Shown here: positions 35,816 to 45,298 of the stretch, piece after piece
Layout: each line of letters starts with the position of its first letter
Numbering within the stretch: the first letter of the stretch is position 1
From: Candidatus Melainabacteria bacterium
GTDB taxonomy: Bacteria > Cyanobacteriota > Vampirovibrionia > Obscuribacterales > Obscuribacteraceae
Length of the DNA stretch: 64,000 bases
Reading direction: 5' to 3'
NCBI GenBank assembly: GCA_003963305.1
Contig: RXJR01000003.1
Coordinates: 177,706-241,705, forward strand
The notes under the pieces: model-generated
What the model was told of the DNA's origin: nothing
Seen by the model: only the letters and a program-made list of their open reading frames with translations
Databases searched by the model: none
Position numbers and translations under genes: made by a program

Positions 35816-36763
35816 CTAACGTTGCAACATCCTCAGTCCTTGATTGAGTACGGAATTCATCATCATGTTCTGACCCATGCCCATGCCCATGCCGCCCATT
35901 GGCATGCCGTAGCCACCCATGCCCATTCCCATAGGCATCCCGTAACCACCCATGCCCATGCCACCCATGCCCATGCCGCCCATACCCATGCCGCCCATAG
36001 GCATGCCGTAACCGCCCATGCCCATGCCGCCCATCATCATGTTGCCCATGCTGGCTGCAGCCATGCCGGCCATTCCCATGCCTGCCATCGGTCCCGCCAT
36101 TTTAGCGACGCCTCCGAGCGCCTTTCCGAGTTTACTGCCGATACCCGCCTTCTGAGGCTGGGCTGTATCCATCGGAACCTGGGACGCAGTGTTGTTTACA
36201 TCGTTCGGGTTGGGATAATCTGCTTGCCAGCCGGGTGGAGAAGCAGGTGCCGAAGCCTGCTGGCTCTGCGGCGGATACTGCGGTTGTTGCTGCTGTGCAT
36301 AACCCTGCTGAGGATACTGGGGCGGTGCGCCGCCGTATCCCTGCGGTGGCAGTTGACCTGGAGCTTGCTGACTGACCGGGTATCCTTGCAATTGCCCGGG
36401 TTGAATCTGCGGTTGTTGCTGCTGAAACTGTGTATAACCCTGCATAGTTTGTGCCGGAACTGATGTCCCATATGGATTTGGGTCATTTGATGGCAGGATA
36501 GGTTGTGGTTGGTAAGAAGGATTTTGCGGAGGTGGCGCCGGCATCGAGGAAGTGTTGCCGGGGTTCGACTGCCATTGCGGTGGAGTATTCGGCCATCCGC
36601 TCTGCTGGGCAATCACCGGACCGCCCTGATAGACGCCCGGTAAGATTTGAGAGCCTGGTGGTGCGTTGGAATCAGCCAGGGCAAGCTGTGTGCTGCCAAC
36701 CAGAGCCATTACGGCGAGGGAAAGACAGTTGCGCAACGATTCCAACTTGGGAAAACGTTCCAT
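35816..36763 (-). CDS. Exported Pro/Gln-rich protein with Met/Gly repeat C-terminus
   Basis: ATG 36763 has GGAG five bases upstream and leads into a signal peptide (LSLAVMALVGSTQLALA). Residues ~35-200 are Pro/Gln/Asn/Tyr-rich. After a helical GIGSKLGKALGGVAKM segment the last ~100 residues consist of GMGMGGYGMPMG-type repeats, with roughly one residue in three methionine. Exported Met-rich segments often bind copper(I) or silver, but there is no neighbouring copper gene, so this remains a guess. The nucleotide repeats (CCCATGCC-type on the plus strand) are nearly perfect and likely unstable. Confidence 0.68.
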   Translation of the reverse strand: MERFPKLESLRNCLSLAVMALVGSTQLALADSNAPPGSQILPGVYQGGPVIAQQSGWPNTPPQWQSNPGNTSSMPAPPPQNPSYQPQPILPSNDPNPYGTSVPAQTMQGYTQFQQQQPQIQPGQLQGYPVSQQAPGQLPPQGYGGAPPQYPQQGYAQQQQPQYPPQSQQASAPASPPGWQADYPNPNDVNNTASQVPMDTAQPQKAGIGSKLGKALGGVAKMAGPMAGMGMAGMAAASMGNMMMGGMGMGGYGMPMGGMGMGGMGMGGMGMGGYGMPMGMGMGGYGMPMGGMGMGMGQNMMMNSVLNQGLRMLQR

Positions 36764-36932
36764 TATATCTCCAAACAAATGTAATCCTCATTATGTGGCC
36801 GATTTTAGTTTTCAAGCAACTAAATTCTTCGGAAATGCGCAATTTTGCAAGGATTTTGGCAAAAAACTGGAATCGCACTCCGAAATCACTCTTTAACGGT
36901 CTTCAGGAGAGGCAATGGACAGGTGTGAAAGT

Positions 36933-36962
36933 CAAAAGAGCGCCGGTTTCGACCCGACGCCC
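36933..36962 (-). terminator. Terminator after ctpA
   Basis: On the minus strand GCGTCGG and CCGGCGC pair (one G-T) around a seven-base loop and are followed by TCTTTTG, 20 bases or so beyond the ctpA stop. Confidence 0.6.
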
Positions 36963-36982
36963 TTAACGAAACTGTCCTTCAG

Positions 36983-38221
36983 TTATTTGCCTGCGATAGC
37001 CGCACCCTGAGCCACGCTGCTTGTGCGCACTTGTTTCTGAGACATGCGGTTTGGCTTCAGGCTGGCGATCTTTTCTTTCAAGAAGCTCATTGCAGTTTTG
37101 ATCTGTTCTTCTTTGTTGGGGACATTGATGTCTGGAATGACGCCGACTTTATTGATGTCTGAACCACCGGGAGTGAGGTATCTTGAAACGGTGATGTGTA
37201 CAGCAGCTCCACCGGGCAAGCGGTTGATTTCCTGCACCAGACCTTTGCCGTAAGTGTGTGTGCCGATCAATGTTCCGCGTCCGTTGTCTTGCAGAGCAGC
37301 CGCGAGAATTTCGCTGGCAGAAGCGCTTTCGTCATCGACAAGGACTACGATTGGCTGATGAGTAACGGGGTCACCTGAAGCCAGGTCGGTGTGACGTCCA
37401 TGTCTGCTTATGGTGCTTACGATTGCTCCGCTTTCGAGCAGCATGTCCGCGATTTCGAGGGCATTCGAAAGCAATCCGCCTGGGTTGTCGCGCAGGTCGA
37501 GAATGAGACCATCAGCGTTCTGCAGCTTTTGCAGAGCTGTTCTGAATTCTCTGGAAGCGTCATTCGAAATGAAGGTTGAAAGGGCTATGTAGCCGATGCC
37601 GTTGTCCAGAACTTTGGATGTCACCGCATGAATAGCGATTTCCTGTCTTGTAATGTTGACAGTCTTCGTTGCATCACCGTGACGAACACCGATGTTGACC
37701 ACGGTGCCGGCTTTGCCGCGAATGTGTTCGGCGGCTTGTTCAGGTGTCATGCCGACTGCTGAGATGTTATCGATAGCGATGATTTCGTCGCCCGAGCGAA
37801 CACCCGCTGTTTCTGCCGGTCCTTCTTCGATGGTTCTGGTGACGATAAGTTTTTTCTGGTCTTTCGACTGTTGGAGATTTATGCCGATGCCGACGATGCG
37901 GGCGTCGATAGCGTCGTTCTCATCCTGGAATGCACGAGGATCGAGGAAACGTGTGTAGGGATCGTTGAGAGTCTCGAGCATTGCTTTGATGTACCTATGA
38001 GCATCAGCAGTCGTTTTGATTTGACTGTCGTACTTGTGCTCGAGGTCATTCCAGTTCTGGTTGTGAAAGCTCGATTCGTAATAGTTGTCGCGAACAAGCT
38101 GCCATGCTCTGTGATAGACCTCTTGCGGCTGCGAGCGGTGACCCTGCGCAGGCTGGTACATCATTGATGAGCAAACTAAAAAAGCCAAGGCCAAAGAGCC
38201 GATGCGCTTGAGACGTTTCAT
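36983..38221 (-). CDS. ctpA: C-terminal processing peptidase (S41, CtpA/Prc type)
   Basis: A ~412-residue exported serine protease starting at ATG 38221 with a signal segment (RIGSLALAFLVCSSMMYQPA). Residues ~85-115 carry LNDPYTRFLDP, the family's cap region; a PDZ domain follows (VGIGINLQQS .. GPAETAGVRSGDEIIAIDNI). The protease core has DLRDNPGGLLSNALEIADM and the catalytic DDESASASEILAAALQDNGR (Ser within SAS-ASE) with the Lys base in THTYGKGLVQ. Such proteases cut C-termini of periplasmic or secreted proteins. It stands alone, with a terminator downstream. Confidence 0.95.
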   Translation of the reverse strand: MKRLKRIGSLALAFLVCSSMMYQPAQGHRSQPQEVYHRAWQLVRDNYYESSFHNQNWNDLEHKYDSQIKTTADAHRYIKAMLETLNDPYTRFLDPRAFQDENDAIDARIVGIGINLQQSKDQKKLIVTRTIEEGPAETAGVRSGDEIIAIDNISAVGMTPEQAAEHIRGKAGTVVNIGVRHGDATKTVNITRQEIAIHAVTSKVLDNGIGYIALSTFISNDASREFRTALQKLQNADGLILDLRDNPGGLLSNALEIADMLLESGAIVSTISRHGRHTDLASGDPVTHQPIVVLVDDESASASEILAAALQDNGRGTLIGTHTYGKGLVQEINRLPGGAAVHITVSRYLTPGGSDINKVGVIPDINVPNKEEQIKTAMSFLKEKIASLKPNRMSQKQVRTSSVAQGAAIAGK

Positions 38222-38401
38222 TAGGCACACTCAGTGAAATATAGGTATTTAACGACCCGCTCTTAAAGCGGCTTTCAATCTGAAACCGAAAAGTCTGGGT
38301 TCGTATTTCTTTTATTCCCGACAAAACTCAGTTTCAACATCGCTAGATTAAATAGTGGCGCTTGACATCCAGGAATTTTTAGCGGTCGACAGTATTTTTT
38401 A

Positions 38402-39961
38402 CTAAGAGCTTGATTTAAAGCCGTAGGAAGTCCATTTAGAGCTAACCAGATCTCTTATCTCTGAAGTCATTGTCAGAGGCTGGGGCCAATCGCGTGTGAA
38501 GCCCTCGGACCGCCACTTGCGGGTGGCATCGATACCCACTTTTGAGCCGTAGCCCAGCATCGGGCTGCTGTGGTCGAGAATGTCCAGCGGTCCTTCGGCG
38601 AACATCATGTCGCGTTTGGGGTCTGTGTTGCCGAAGACATGCAGTGCTACCTCTGACAGGTTCTGTACGTCGATGTCTCTGTCTACAACGATGACGAACT
38701 TGGTGAACATCAGTTGCCCCAGCCCCCATACGGCACTCATCACCTTGCGAGCATGGCCCGGGTAACGTTTGTCTATGCTGATGATGGCACAGTTGTGGAA
38801 CACTCCCTCCCACGGCAGGTTCATATCCACGATCTCAGGGACCAGCATCTGCACCATGGGCAGGAAGATACGTTCTGTCGCTTTGCCGAGGTAGCAGTCT
38901 TCCTGCGGCGGCTTGCCGACGATGATGGTCTGATAGATTGGGTCACGCCTGTGGGTCACGGCAGTGACGTGCAGCACTGGGAACATGCCGGCCAGACTGT
39001 AGAAGCCTGTGTGGTCGCCGAACGGACCTTCTTCCTTCAGCTCAGACTGGTTCACATAGCCTTCGATGACGATCTCAGCTGTTGCCGGCACCTCAAGGTC
39101 GACTGTTTTGCACTTCACCAGTTTTACGGGGCTCTGCTTGAGAAAACCAGCGAAGAGCAGCTCGTCTATATCTGGCGGCAGCGGTGCTGTCGCAGCGTAA
39201 GTGATGGCAGGATCGCAGCCAAGCGCGATAGCCACCTGCACTCGCTTATCATCAGGTTTCGCTTCTGACGGCGAAAAAACGGTGCCATAGTTTGGTGGTT
39301 CAACATCGGTTTGCGATGTGTTGTCGAACTTGTGCTTAGTTCTTCGGTGATCTTCGAAGTGCTGAGCACCACCATGATGTTTATGCCAGTGCATTCCGGT
39401 TGAAGAATTGTCGTAGCGCTGCAATCTGTACATGCCGAGGTTTCGAATGCCGGTTTTGGGATCGCGAGTGATCACAACTCCCATCGTGATGAATGGTGCA
39501 GCATCTTCCGGCCAGCATTTGATAATCGGCAGTTTGTCCAGCATGGGCTGCGTCGGATCTGTGATTACGACTTCCTGACACGGAGCAGGTTGGTTTGATA
39601 ACTTTGGCGGAAATTTACCCACCTCAATCAAAGTGGGCAGCAAAGCCAGTTTATCCATAAAACTTTCAGGAACTTTGGGTTTGATCAAATGTCTGATTCG
39701 CGCCGCTATCTCGTCGAGATTGTTTACCTCCAACGCCATGCATGTTCTTTTCAAACTGCCGAAAGCATTGATTAAGACAGGCATGCTGTAGCCTTGCACA
39801 TTGGTAAACAAGAGAGCTTTGTTTGCACCATCACGGCTCTTGCAAGCGCGATCTGTGATCTCCGCGATTTCCAGTTCAGTCGATACCGGAACATCGATGC
39901 GCAGAAGTTCACCGGCTTGTTCAAGCGCTGCAATGAATGCCCGCAAATCTGTGAATGACAT
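38402..39961 (-). CDS. ubiD: UbiD family (de)carboxylase
   Basis: A 519-residue prenylated-FMN enzyme, full length for the family, with AAGGAAAA before its ATG. Key segments: N-terminal SFTDLRAFIAALEQAGELLR, the prFMN site NLGMYRLQRYDNSSTGMHWH with HKHHGGAQH, and the catalytic EEGPFGDHTGFYSL. It removes a carboxyl group from an aromatic ring in quinone synthesis. Since the futalosine-route gene mqnA is also in the window (56582), it more likely serves the late steps of menaquinone made by that route than ubiquinone, but this is inference. No ubiX or ubiA is adjacent. Confidence 0.94.
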   Translation of the reverse strand: MSFTDLRAFIAALEQAGELLRIDVPVSTELEIAEITDRACKSRDGANKALLFTNVQGYSMPVLINAFGSLKRTCMALEVNNLDEIAARIRHLIKPKVPESFMDKLALLPTLIEVGKFPPKLSNQPAPCQEVVITDPTQPMLDKLPIIKCWPEDAAPFITMGVVITRDPKTGIRNLGMYRLQRYDNSSTGMHWHKHHGGAQHFEDHRRTKHKFDNTSQTDVEPPNYGTVFSPSEAKPDDKRVQVAIALGCDPAITYAATAPLPPDIDELLFAGFLKQSPVKLVKCKTVDLEVPATAEIVIEGYVNQSELKEEGPFGDHTGFYSLAGMFPVLHVTAVTHRRDPIYQTIIVGKPPQEDCYLGKATERIFLPMVQMLVPEIVDMNLPWEGVFHNCAIISIDKRYPGHARKVMSAVWGLGQLMFTKFVIVVDRDIDVQNLSEVALHVFGNTDPKRDMMFAEGPLDILDHSSPMLGYGSKVGIDATRKWRSEGFTRDWPQPLTMTSEIRDLVSSKWTSYGFKSSS

Positions 39962-40159
39962 GATAGTTTTCCTTGTTTCCGTTTGCTAAAAAAAGTATGT
40001 CATTAGTCTGACGAAAGTGACAAAGGACGAGGACCTAGCATAATAATTTGAAATGGAATTGTGTACACTGGGTGAATACGGTTGCCAAGCTGCGTGAGCA
40101 AAAGCCTCTTTACGTCTGACAGCCACCATTTTGAGTAGTTTCCGGAAAGTTTATCGTCG

Positions 40160-41125
40160 ATGATCAGGCAGTTTAACTTCGCACTAGTTATCGCGCTTAT
40201 GGTTGCGATAGCGTGCATTTCCTTACTTGGTTATGCTGGTGAATATCTTGACGTGGCAGAGCTTGTCAGTCATTTCAGATTTCTCTACTTTTTAGCAACA
40301 TTGCTGCTCGTGGTTCCTGTGGCATTTTTGCGCAAGCGCAATATCATCGTGGCGTGGATCCTCTTGCTTGTTCTTACGATACTGCCCATGATGCCGCTGA
40401 TGATTCAAGTGGACCATAGTTTTACTGCGCCGAACACGCCGCACATCAAAATTCTTCAGATGAATTTATGGGGAGGACGCAACACTAATACCGATGCCGT
40501 CCTGGAAAACGTGCGGAAATTCGACCCTGACATTCTCGTCTTTTCAGAAATAACAGGAAAGTGGGAGAAGATATTTGATACCGCATTGAGTGATTATTCA
40601 TTTCGTGTAGTGGAAACAAAGTTTGGTGGCATTGCTGTTTATAGTAAACATCCGCTTCTTGCTGCAAAGGTGTTTTACTATGGTCAGGTGAAGAGACCAC
40701 GCATTGAGACTGTGGTTCACCTGAAGAGTAATGAGTTGTTTCTGATTGCCGCTCATCCCGTCATTCCAAAGTATATGTCGGTTAGAAATGGCGAGATGGA
40801 TGAGATTGCTAAGGTTGCAGCTAAATCGAGTCGGCCGGTGGTGCTAGCCGGTGACTTGAATTGCTCTCCCTGGTCGTACTATTTTGCTCGGCTGCAACGT
40901 GATAGTAATCTCGTAGATACTGAACCAGGCTTCGGATTGCAGTGCAGTTGGCCTACCGCCATTCTTGAAAAACGCTTACAGACTCCAACGTTTATACCGA
41001 TCGATCACTTTTTGGTCAGCGATAGTTTTAACGTAATCAATCGTGCGCTTGGTACTAAGGATGGTTCCGACCATCTGCCTGTATTTATTGATCTCACTTT
41101 GAGAGAGGATGCCCTCAAAGAGTAA
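40160..41125 (+). CDS. Membrane-anchored endonuclease/exonuclease/phosphatase (EEP) family protein
   Basis: A 321-residue protein. Three hydrophobic segments at residues ~5-95 (FALVIALMVAIACISLLGYA, LATLLLVVPVAFL, IVAWILLLVLTILPMMPLMI) anchor a C-terminal EEP hydrolase whose active-site strands are present: ILQMNLWGG, ILVFSEI, VLAGDLNCSPW, IPIDHFLVS and SDHLPVFIDL. Metal-dependent phosphodiester or phosphomonoester cleavage outside the cytoplasmic face is likely. Proteins with this architecture vary from nucleases to lipid phosphatases; the substrate cannot be told. Convergent with cytidine deaminase. Confidence 0.88.
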   Translation: MIRQFNFALVIALMVAIACISLLGYAGEYLDVAELVSHFRFLYFLATLLLVVPVAFLRKRNIIVAWILLLVLTILPMMPLMIQVDHSFTAPNTPHIKILQMNLWGGRNTNTDAVLENVRKFDPDILVFSEITGKWEKIFDTALSDYSFRVVETKFGGIAVYSKHPLLAAKVFYYGQVKRPRIETVVHLKSNELFLIAAHPVIPKYMSVRNGEMDEIAKVAAKSSRPVVLAGDLNCSPWSYYFARLQRDSNLVDTEPGFGLQCSWPTAILEKRLQTPTFIPIDHFLVSDSFNVINRALGTKDGSDHLPVFIDLTLREDALKE

Positions 41126-41152
41126 AAATACAGAGTTCAAAGTGCGACTTGA

Positions 41153-41548
41153 TCAAGTTGAAGTCAGATTTTGAGGTCCAAAATTGAACGGCAGCAAGTC
41201 CTGCAAGGCAATCACTTTTGCGGAGCCGTTTTCCTCAATCACTACTTCGACATCGATCCCGAATTCCACAAGCATTTGTCTGCAAATGCCACACGGATAT
41301 GCCGGTGGGTTCAAAGCAATCGCTTTGATACGACGTTGATTTGCCGCCACCGCTGCTGATACTGCAGACATCTCGGCGCAAAGCGATCCTCCGAAGCTGG
41401 CGATTTCAACGTTGCAGCCCCGAAAAATTTCGCCTGACTCCGTCAAAACGGCAGCGCCTCGATTCAACTTCGAGTACGGGGCATAGGCACGAGTAGAAGC
41501 GTCTGATGCCGCTTGCAGTAAATCTGTTTTTTCTTTCTCTGTAATCAA
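41153..41548 (-). CDS. cdd: Cytidine deaminase
   Basis: A 131-residue small (tetrameric-class) cytidine deaminase; TTG start at 41548. It deaminates cytidine and deoxycytidine to uridine forms in pyrimidine salvage. Motifs: AYAPYSKLNRGAAVLTESG, GCNVEIASFGGSLCAEMSAV (zinc ligand Cys and catalytic Glu in CAE) and YPCGICRQMLVEF (the two further zinc Cys). Thymidine phosphorylase, another salvage enzyme, is encoded at 55015 but not in the same unit. A 12-bp palindrome ACTTGATCAAGT overlaps the stop region. Confidence 0.94.
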   Translation of the reverse strand: MITEKEKTDLLQAASDASTRAYAPYSKLNRGAAVLTESGEIFRGCNVEIASFGGSLCAEMSAVSAAVAANQRRIKAIALNPPAYPCGICRQMLVEFGIDVEVVIEENGSAKVIALQDLLPFNFGPQNLTST

Positions 41549-41630
41549 AGCAGTTTGCGTCCGAACCAGCTGTTCGAGTTAAGTCCGATGGGTTTTAGCT
41601 ATCTCTTCAACCAACCCGATTGGATTTTAC

Positions 41631-41936
41631 CTAACCCGGCTGGGGATCGCTGCCATAGTTACCGAGACGAGGCTCTAAATTCAACAACCAAAGGAGCAGG
41701 TCGAAGCGTCGTTCGCGTATGGCCAGACGATCTTCGTTGTGAAGTTGCTCTTCTTCCGGACCCAACAACCATTCCAGGCTTTCTTTGACGTCAAATGTGC
41801 GCTGTGTCAGAGAAAGATTGCTGACCGCAGCCGCCATGTTGGTGATGGCTGTGTCTTCGCCGTGCAATGGGGTCGGATTTTGCGGTCCCACGTAGAAGCC
41901 GTTGCCGTTGCTTCTCACTACAAATGAATCTGTCAC
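41631..41936 (-). CDS. Small hypothetical protein
   Basis: A 101-residue frame from GTG 41936. It has a Gly/Asn/Pro N-terminus (SNGNGFYVGPQNPTPLHGED) and then two plausible helices (AITNMAAAVSNLSLTQRTF, EEEQLHNEDRLAIRERRFDL), ending LGNYGSDPQPG. Soluble, no signal. Composition looks coding and it fills the gap between rdgB and cdd on their strand. Its 3' end is followed by loosely repeated CGGGTT..TAAAA(T/C)CCAAT sequence (41581-41642). Confidence 0.5.
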   Translation of the reverse strand: MTDSFVVRSNGNGFYVGPQNPTPLHGEDTAITNMAAAVSNLSLTQRTFDVKESLEWLLGPEEEQLHNEDRLAIRERRFDLLLWLLNLEPRLGNYGSDPQPG

Positions 41937-42137
41937 TGGGTTCTCGCTTTCTGGCCGCGTCTTTGATTAGATGCAGCACATACGGGCTGGGGTTTCGGAG
42001 GACAAGCTTATCCCTTGTGAACTGAATTTGTATATGTGGCTCGTCTCATGCTGGGATGATATTTTTTTATGGAGCCGTAATCGCCGTGTGCTGGCACCGG
42101 GGCGCCGTATGCGCTTCTGTTTCAATTGGAAAAGTGC

Positions 42138-42758
42138 TCATTTCGACACTTTTTGGTGTAGGGAATCGAGAAATTCCAGCATCGCCCGCCAAGCCTGCCC
42201 ACGGTGGGATCTCGCGTTTTTTTCTGCGGGGCTTATTTGGGCGGAAGTTTGATTGAGATCTGGAAGATAGAAGATCGGGTCGTATCCGAAACCGTTTTCG
42301 CCTCGTTCGTCTCGGGCGATAACTCCTCTCCATTCTCGTAAAGTTGTATGCAGAACGTTGCCGGTGTCATCGCAAAGCGCCATTGCGCAAACGAATGCAC
42401 CGCCTCTTTGATCGTCTGGAATTGAATGCAGATCATCCAGCAGTTTGCGGCGGCGGTCGGTGTCACTGCCGGGGCAATAACGGGCTGAGCGAATGCCTGG
42501 CGCGCCATTGAGAGCATCTACAGCGATGCCGGAATCATCTGCTATGGAAAGTTTGCCGGTCATTTCCGCGGCAGCTTTCGCTTTGATAATTGCATTCTCT
42601 ATAAAGGTATTACCGGTTTCTTCCGGGTCAAATTGGTCCGGCGCCAGTTCCAGCTCCAGCCAGTCGAAACCTTGCGCCAGTTCCTTCAGCTCTCTTAGCT
42701 TGCCGGGATTTTTTGTCGCCAGGACGAGATTCATTTTGCCGTTTGGCACAAGCTTCAT
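42138..42758 (-). CDS. rdgB: XTP/dITP pyrophosphatase (RdgB/HAM1)
   Basis: Hydrolyses non-canonical purine triphosphates, clearing inosine and xanthosine nucleotides from the pool. Motifs: NLVLATKNPGKLRELKEL, NTFIENAIIKAKAAAEM, LSIADDSGIAVDALNGAPG and ENGFGYDPIF. It begins at ATG 42758, overlapping the stop of rel by four bases (ATGA); a start at 42734 would give the usual N-terminus and drop eight extra residues. The overlap implies translational coupling with the (p)ppGpp enzyme. Confidence 0.95.
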   Translation of the reverse strand: MKLVPNGKMNLVLATKNPGKLRELKELAQGFDWLELELAPDQFDPEETGNTFIENAIIKAKAAAEMTGKLSIADDSGIAVDALNGAPGIRSARYCPGSDTDRRRKLLDDLHSIPDDQRGGAFVCAMALCDDTGNVLHTTLREWRGVIARDERGENGFGYDPIFYLPDLNQTSAQISPAEKNARSHRGQAWRAMLEFLDSLHQKVSK

Positions 42759-45118
42759 TCTGCTGTCTGACTACGCTTCTTCGAGGTTCTCAGGGTCGCG
42801 TTCTTGACGGGCGCTGGAGTCGGATTTGGATTTATATTGACGTTCTTTTTTTTGCCAGTCGGTTTCAACGGCGTCACATTGCTCCCACCCGAAGAGGAAG
42901 GTGTGGTCTTTTGCGTTGTTTTCTTTCTGTGATCGCGACGTTGCACGCGTAAAACATCGCTAATCTGACTGATAGATTGTGAGACTTTTGTTAGCTGGTC
43001 CACATCTATTACATCCAAAATGATGTTGATGGTGGCTGTCTTTTTGTCGCGGTGAGTTTCAACTCGCAAATCGCGCAGGTTTATTTTGTTGTCTGAAACT
43101 TTCTTGAGGATATCGCCGGCGATACCAACTCTGTCGAGGCATTCTACTTGCAAGGCGGCTGGATATGCGCTGCTTCGCTCCTGGGACCAATCGACTGCCA
43201 TTCTTCTGTCGGCATCTACTTTTAGTAAGTTGTTGCAATCGGTTCGATGTACTGCTATGCCAGATCCACGGGTGACGACGCCTAGAATGTCTTCTCCGGG
43301 AACTGGCTGGCAACACTTTGCCAGGTGGTGCATCAGCCCACCAAGACTGCCGATATGACTTGGTTTGCTGGGTTGACTGGTTGGTGTTGGAGCAACGTAT
43401 CCTTTTTTCGCGATTGCTTCTGCTTGTTCCTGTTCGCGAATTTTGTTGGCGACCTGAGATACAGAGAGATCTCCGTATCCAACCGCTGCAAGAATGTCGT
43501 TTGGATCCGAGATATTGAGCTTGCGACCGACTTCTTTCAAGGCCGGCGACTTCAAAAATTCTTCCAGGTTGGAGCGACCGAGTTCGGCTTCCAACATCTG
43601 TTTTCCCTGTTGAATGTGCTCTTCTCGATGGTGTTTCTTGAACCACTGGCGAATGCGATTTTTTGCCTGATGTGTCTTGGCGAAATTCAACCAGTCCATG
43701 GTCGGATGCGCATTCTTACTGGTTATGATTTCGACGATATCGCCGTTCTTCATGTTCGTGTTCAGCGGCACGATGCGGTCGTTGATGCGAGCACCGACGC
43801 AGCGGTGACCAACATCTGTGTGAACGCGATAAGCGAAGTCGATAGGGGTAGAGCCGGTCGGGAGGTCGAAAACATCTCCACGCGGGCTGAAGACGAACAC
43901 CTCGTCTTCGAACAAATCCATTTTTACTGTGTCGAGGTACTCTTGCGCATCGACGAGATCTTGCTGCCAATCAACTAGCTGGCGCAGCCACGAAAGTTTG
44001 CGATCAACATCTGTGTCTGCTTGGGCAGCATCGCCCGCTTCCTTGTACTTCCAGTGAGCGGCGATACCATATTCGGCAATATGGTGCATTTTGCGAGTGC
44101 GGATCTGCATTTCCACAGGGCGACCTTTAGGTCCGACTATGGCAGTATGCAAAGACTGATAGCTGTTGAATTTCGGCATGGCGATGTAGTCTTTGAACCG
44201 ACCTGGAATCGGACGGAACAGTGCATGCACCAGCCCCATAACTTCATAGCATTTTTGCGTATCCGGATCGGCGTTCAACTCGCAGAAGTTCTTATCACCA
44301 TTTGATTCAATGATGATGCGAATCGCCAGCACGTCGTAAAGTTCTTCGAAGGTCTTTTCCTGACGCTTCATTTTTTTCCAGATGCCGAAGAGATGTTTCG
44401 GCCGTCCGACAATTTCTGCTTCGATTTTGCGCGCAACCAGCTCTCCACGCAGCTTTTCGACAACCTGCGTGATCAGATATTCTCTCTCGGAGCGGCTGTC
44501 TGCAACGAGTTGAAGAATTTCTGCGTACTCTTCCGGATGCAGATACTTCAGACCGAGATCCTCCAGTTCCCACTTCATTTGTCCGAGACCGAAGCGGTTG
44601 GCTAGAGGTGCGTAGATTTCCAGGGTTTCTTTGGCAATATCTGCTTGCTTGCGTGCCACCATGTGGTCCAGGGTGCGCATGTTATGCAGTCGGTCAGCCA
44701 GCTTTACCAGCACAACTCGCACATCTTCAGCGATTGCCACGATCAGCTTGCGGAAATTCTCCGCCTGTCGTTCTTCTTTTGAACTGAAACTGAACTTTCC
44801 GAGCTTTGTAACACCTTCGACGATCTGGCGAACATCTTTGCCAAACGCCTCTTCCATCTCTTTGGGTTTGACATCGCAATCTTCTAAGACGTCATGAAGC
44901 AGACCGGCGCTGATCGTCTGAGCGTCGCTGTTCAGCTCTGCCAGAATGCAGGCGACTTCGACCGGGTGAATGATGTACGGTTCTTCCGATTTCCTGTATT
45001 GCCCGTCATGAGCCTTGTAGGCGAATTCATAGGCACGACGAATGAAAGCGATATCTTCAGCCCGTCGTTGTTGACGGGTGAGAATCTCAAACAGCCCCTG
45101 TTCGATCGGCTGGGACAT
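42755..45118 (-). CDS. rel: Bifunctional (p)ppGpp synthetase/hydrolase (Rel/SpoT family)
   Basis: A 787-residue stringent-response enzyme; GGAAG precedes its ATG. Order of domains: HD hydrolase (~20-170; HPVEVACILAEL, GLLHDVLEDCD, KLADRLHNMRTLD), synthetase (~230-360; LYDVLAIRIII, GRFKDYIAMPKFNSYQSLHT), TGS (~415-475; DEVFVFSPRGDVFDLPTGS), a helical/zinc-finger-like region (GLMHHLAKCCQPVPGEDILG) and a C-terminal ACT domain (ALQVECLDRVGIAGDILKKV). Both active sites look intact, so it should make and degrade (p)ppGpp. A basic Pro/Lys/Thr-rich tail of ~55 residues beyond ACT is an addition to the usual length. First gene of a two-gene unit with rdgB. Confidence 0.95.
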   Translation of the reverse strand: MSQPIEQGLFEILTRQQRRAEDIAFIRRAYEFAYKAHDGQYRKSEEPYIIHPVEVACILAELNSDAQTISAGLLHDVLEDCDVKPKEMEEAFGKDVRQIVEGVTKLGKFSFSSKEERQAENFRKLIVAIAEDVRVVLVKLADRLHNMRTLDHMVARKQADIAKETLEIYAPLANRFGLGQMKWELEDLGLKYLHPEEYAEILQLVADSRSEREYLITQVVEKLRGELVARKIEAEIVGRPKHLFGIWKKMKRQEKTFEELYDVLAIRIIIESNGDKNFCELNADPDTQKCYEVMGLVHALFRPIPGRFKDYIAMPKFNSYQSLHTAIVGPKGRPVEMQIRTRKMHHIAEYGIAAHWKYKEAGDAAQADTDVDRKLSWLRQLVDWQQDLVDAQEYLDTVKMDLFEDEVFVFSPRGDVFDLPTGSTPIDFAYRVHTDVGHRCVGARINDRIVPLNTNMKNGDIVEIITSKNAHPTMDWLNFAKTHQAKNRIRQWFKKHHREEHIQQGKQMLEAELGRSNLEEFLKSPALKEVGRKLNISDPNDILAAVGYGDLSVSQVANKIREQEQAEAIAKKGYVAPTPTSQPSKPSHIGSLGGLMHHLAKCCQPVPGEDILGVVTRGSGIAVHRTDCNNLLKVDADRRMAVDWSQERSSAYPAALQVECLDRVGIAGDILKKVSDNKINLRDLRVETHRDKKTATINIILDVIDVDQLTKVSQSISQISDVLRVQRRDHRKKTTQKTTPSSSGGSNVTPLKPTGKKKNVNINPNPTPAPVKNATLRTSKKRSQTAE

Positions 45119-45298
45119 CTACACTTCCATGTGTTTGAAGAGGGAAGGAAAAACCTTCGAAATTAATGAAGATTATACAATTCCCGAAACCTTGTTCCCA
45201 GCGTTGATTAAGCAGCGTGACGACAAAATGCAATCCTTTCACAGGTTTAATGCATTTGTCTTCGCCTTCAGCCGGGTTTGCAAGTGGTCACAGGGGCG

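Noticed and set aside
35822-36463. 213-codon plus-strand frame full of HAHAH repeats
   Set aside because: It is the complement of the Met/Gly repeats of the secreted protein gene, which has signal peptide and ribosome site on the other strand.
41146-41157. ACTTGATCAAGT palindrome as an operator
   Set aside because: It lies between two convergent 3' ends, so a promoter role is unlikely; 12 bp alone is not strong.
43059-43646. 195-codon frame inside rel
   Set aside because: Alternative frame of a well-conserved gene with Arg/Ser-rich composition.
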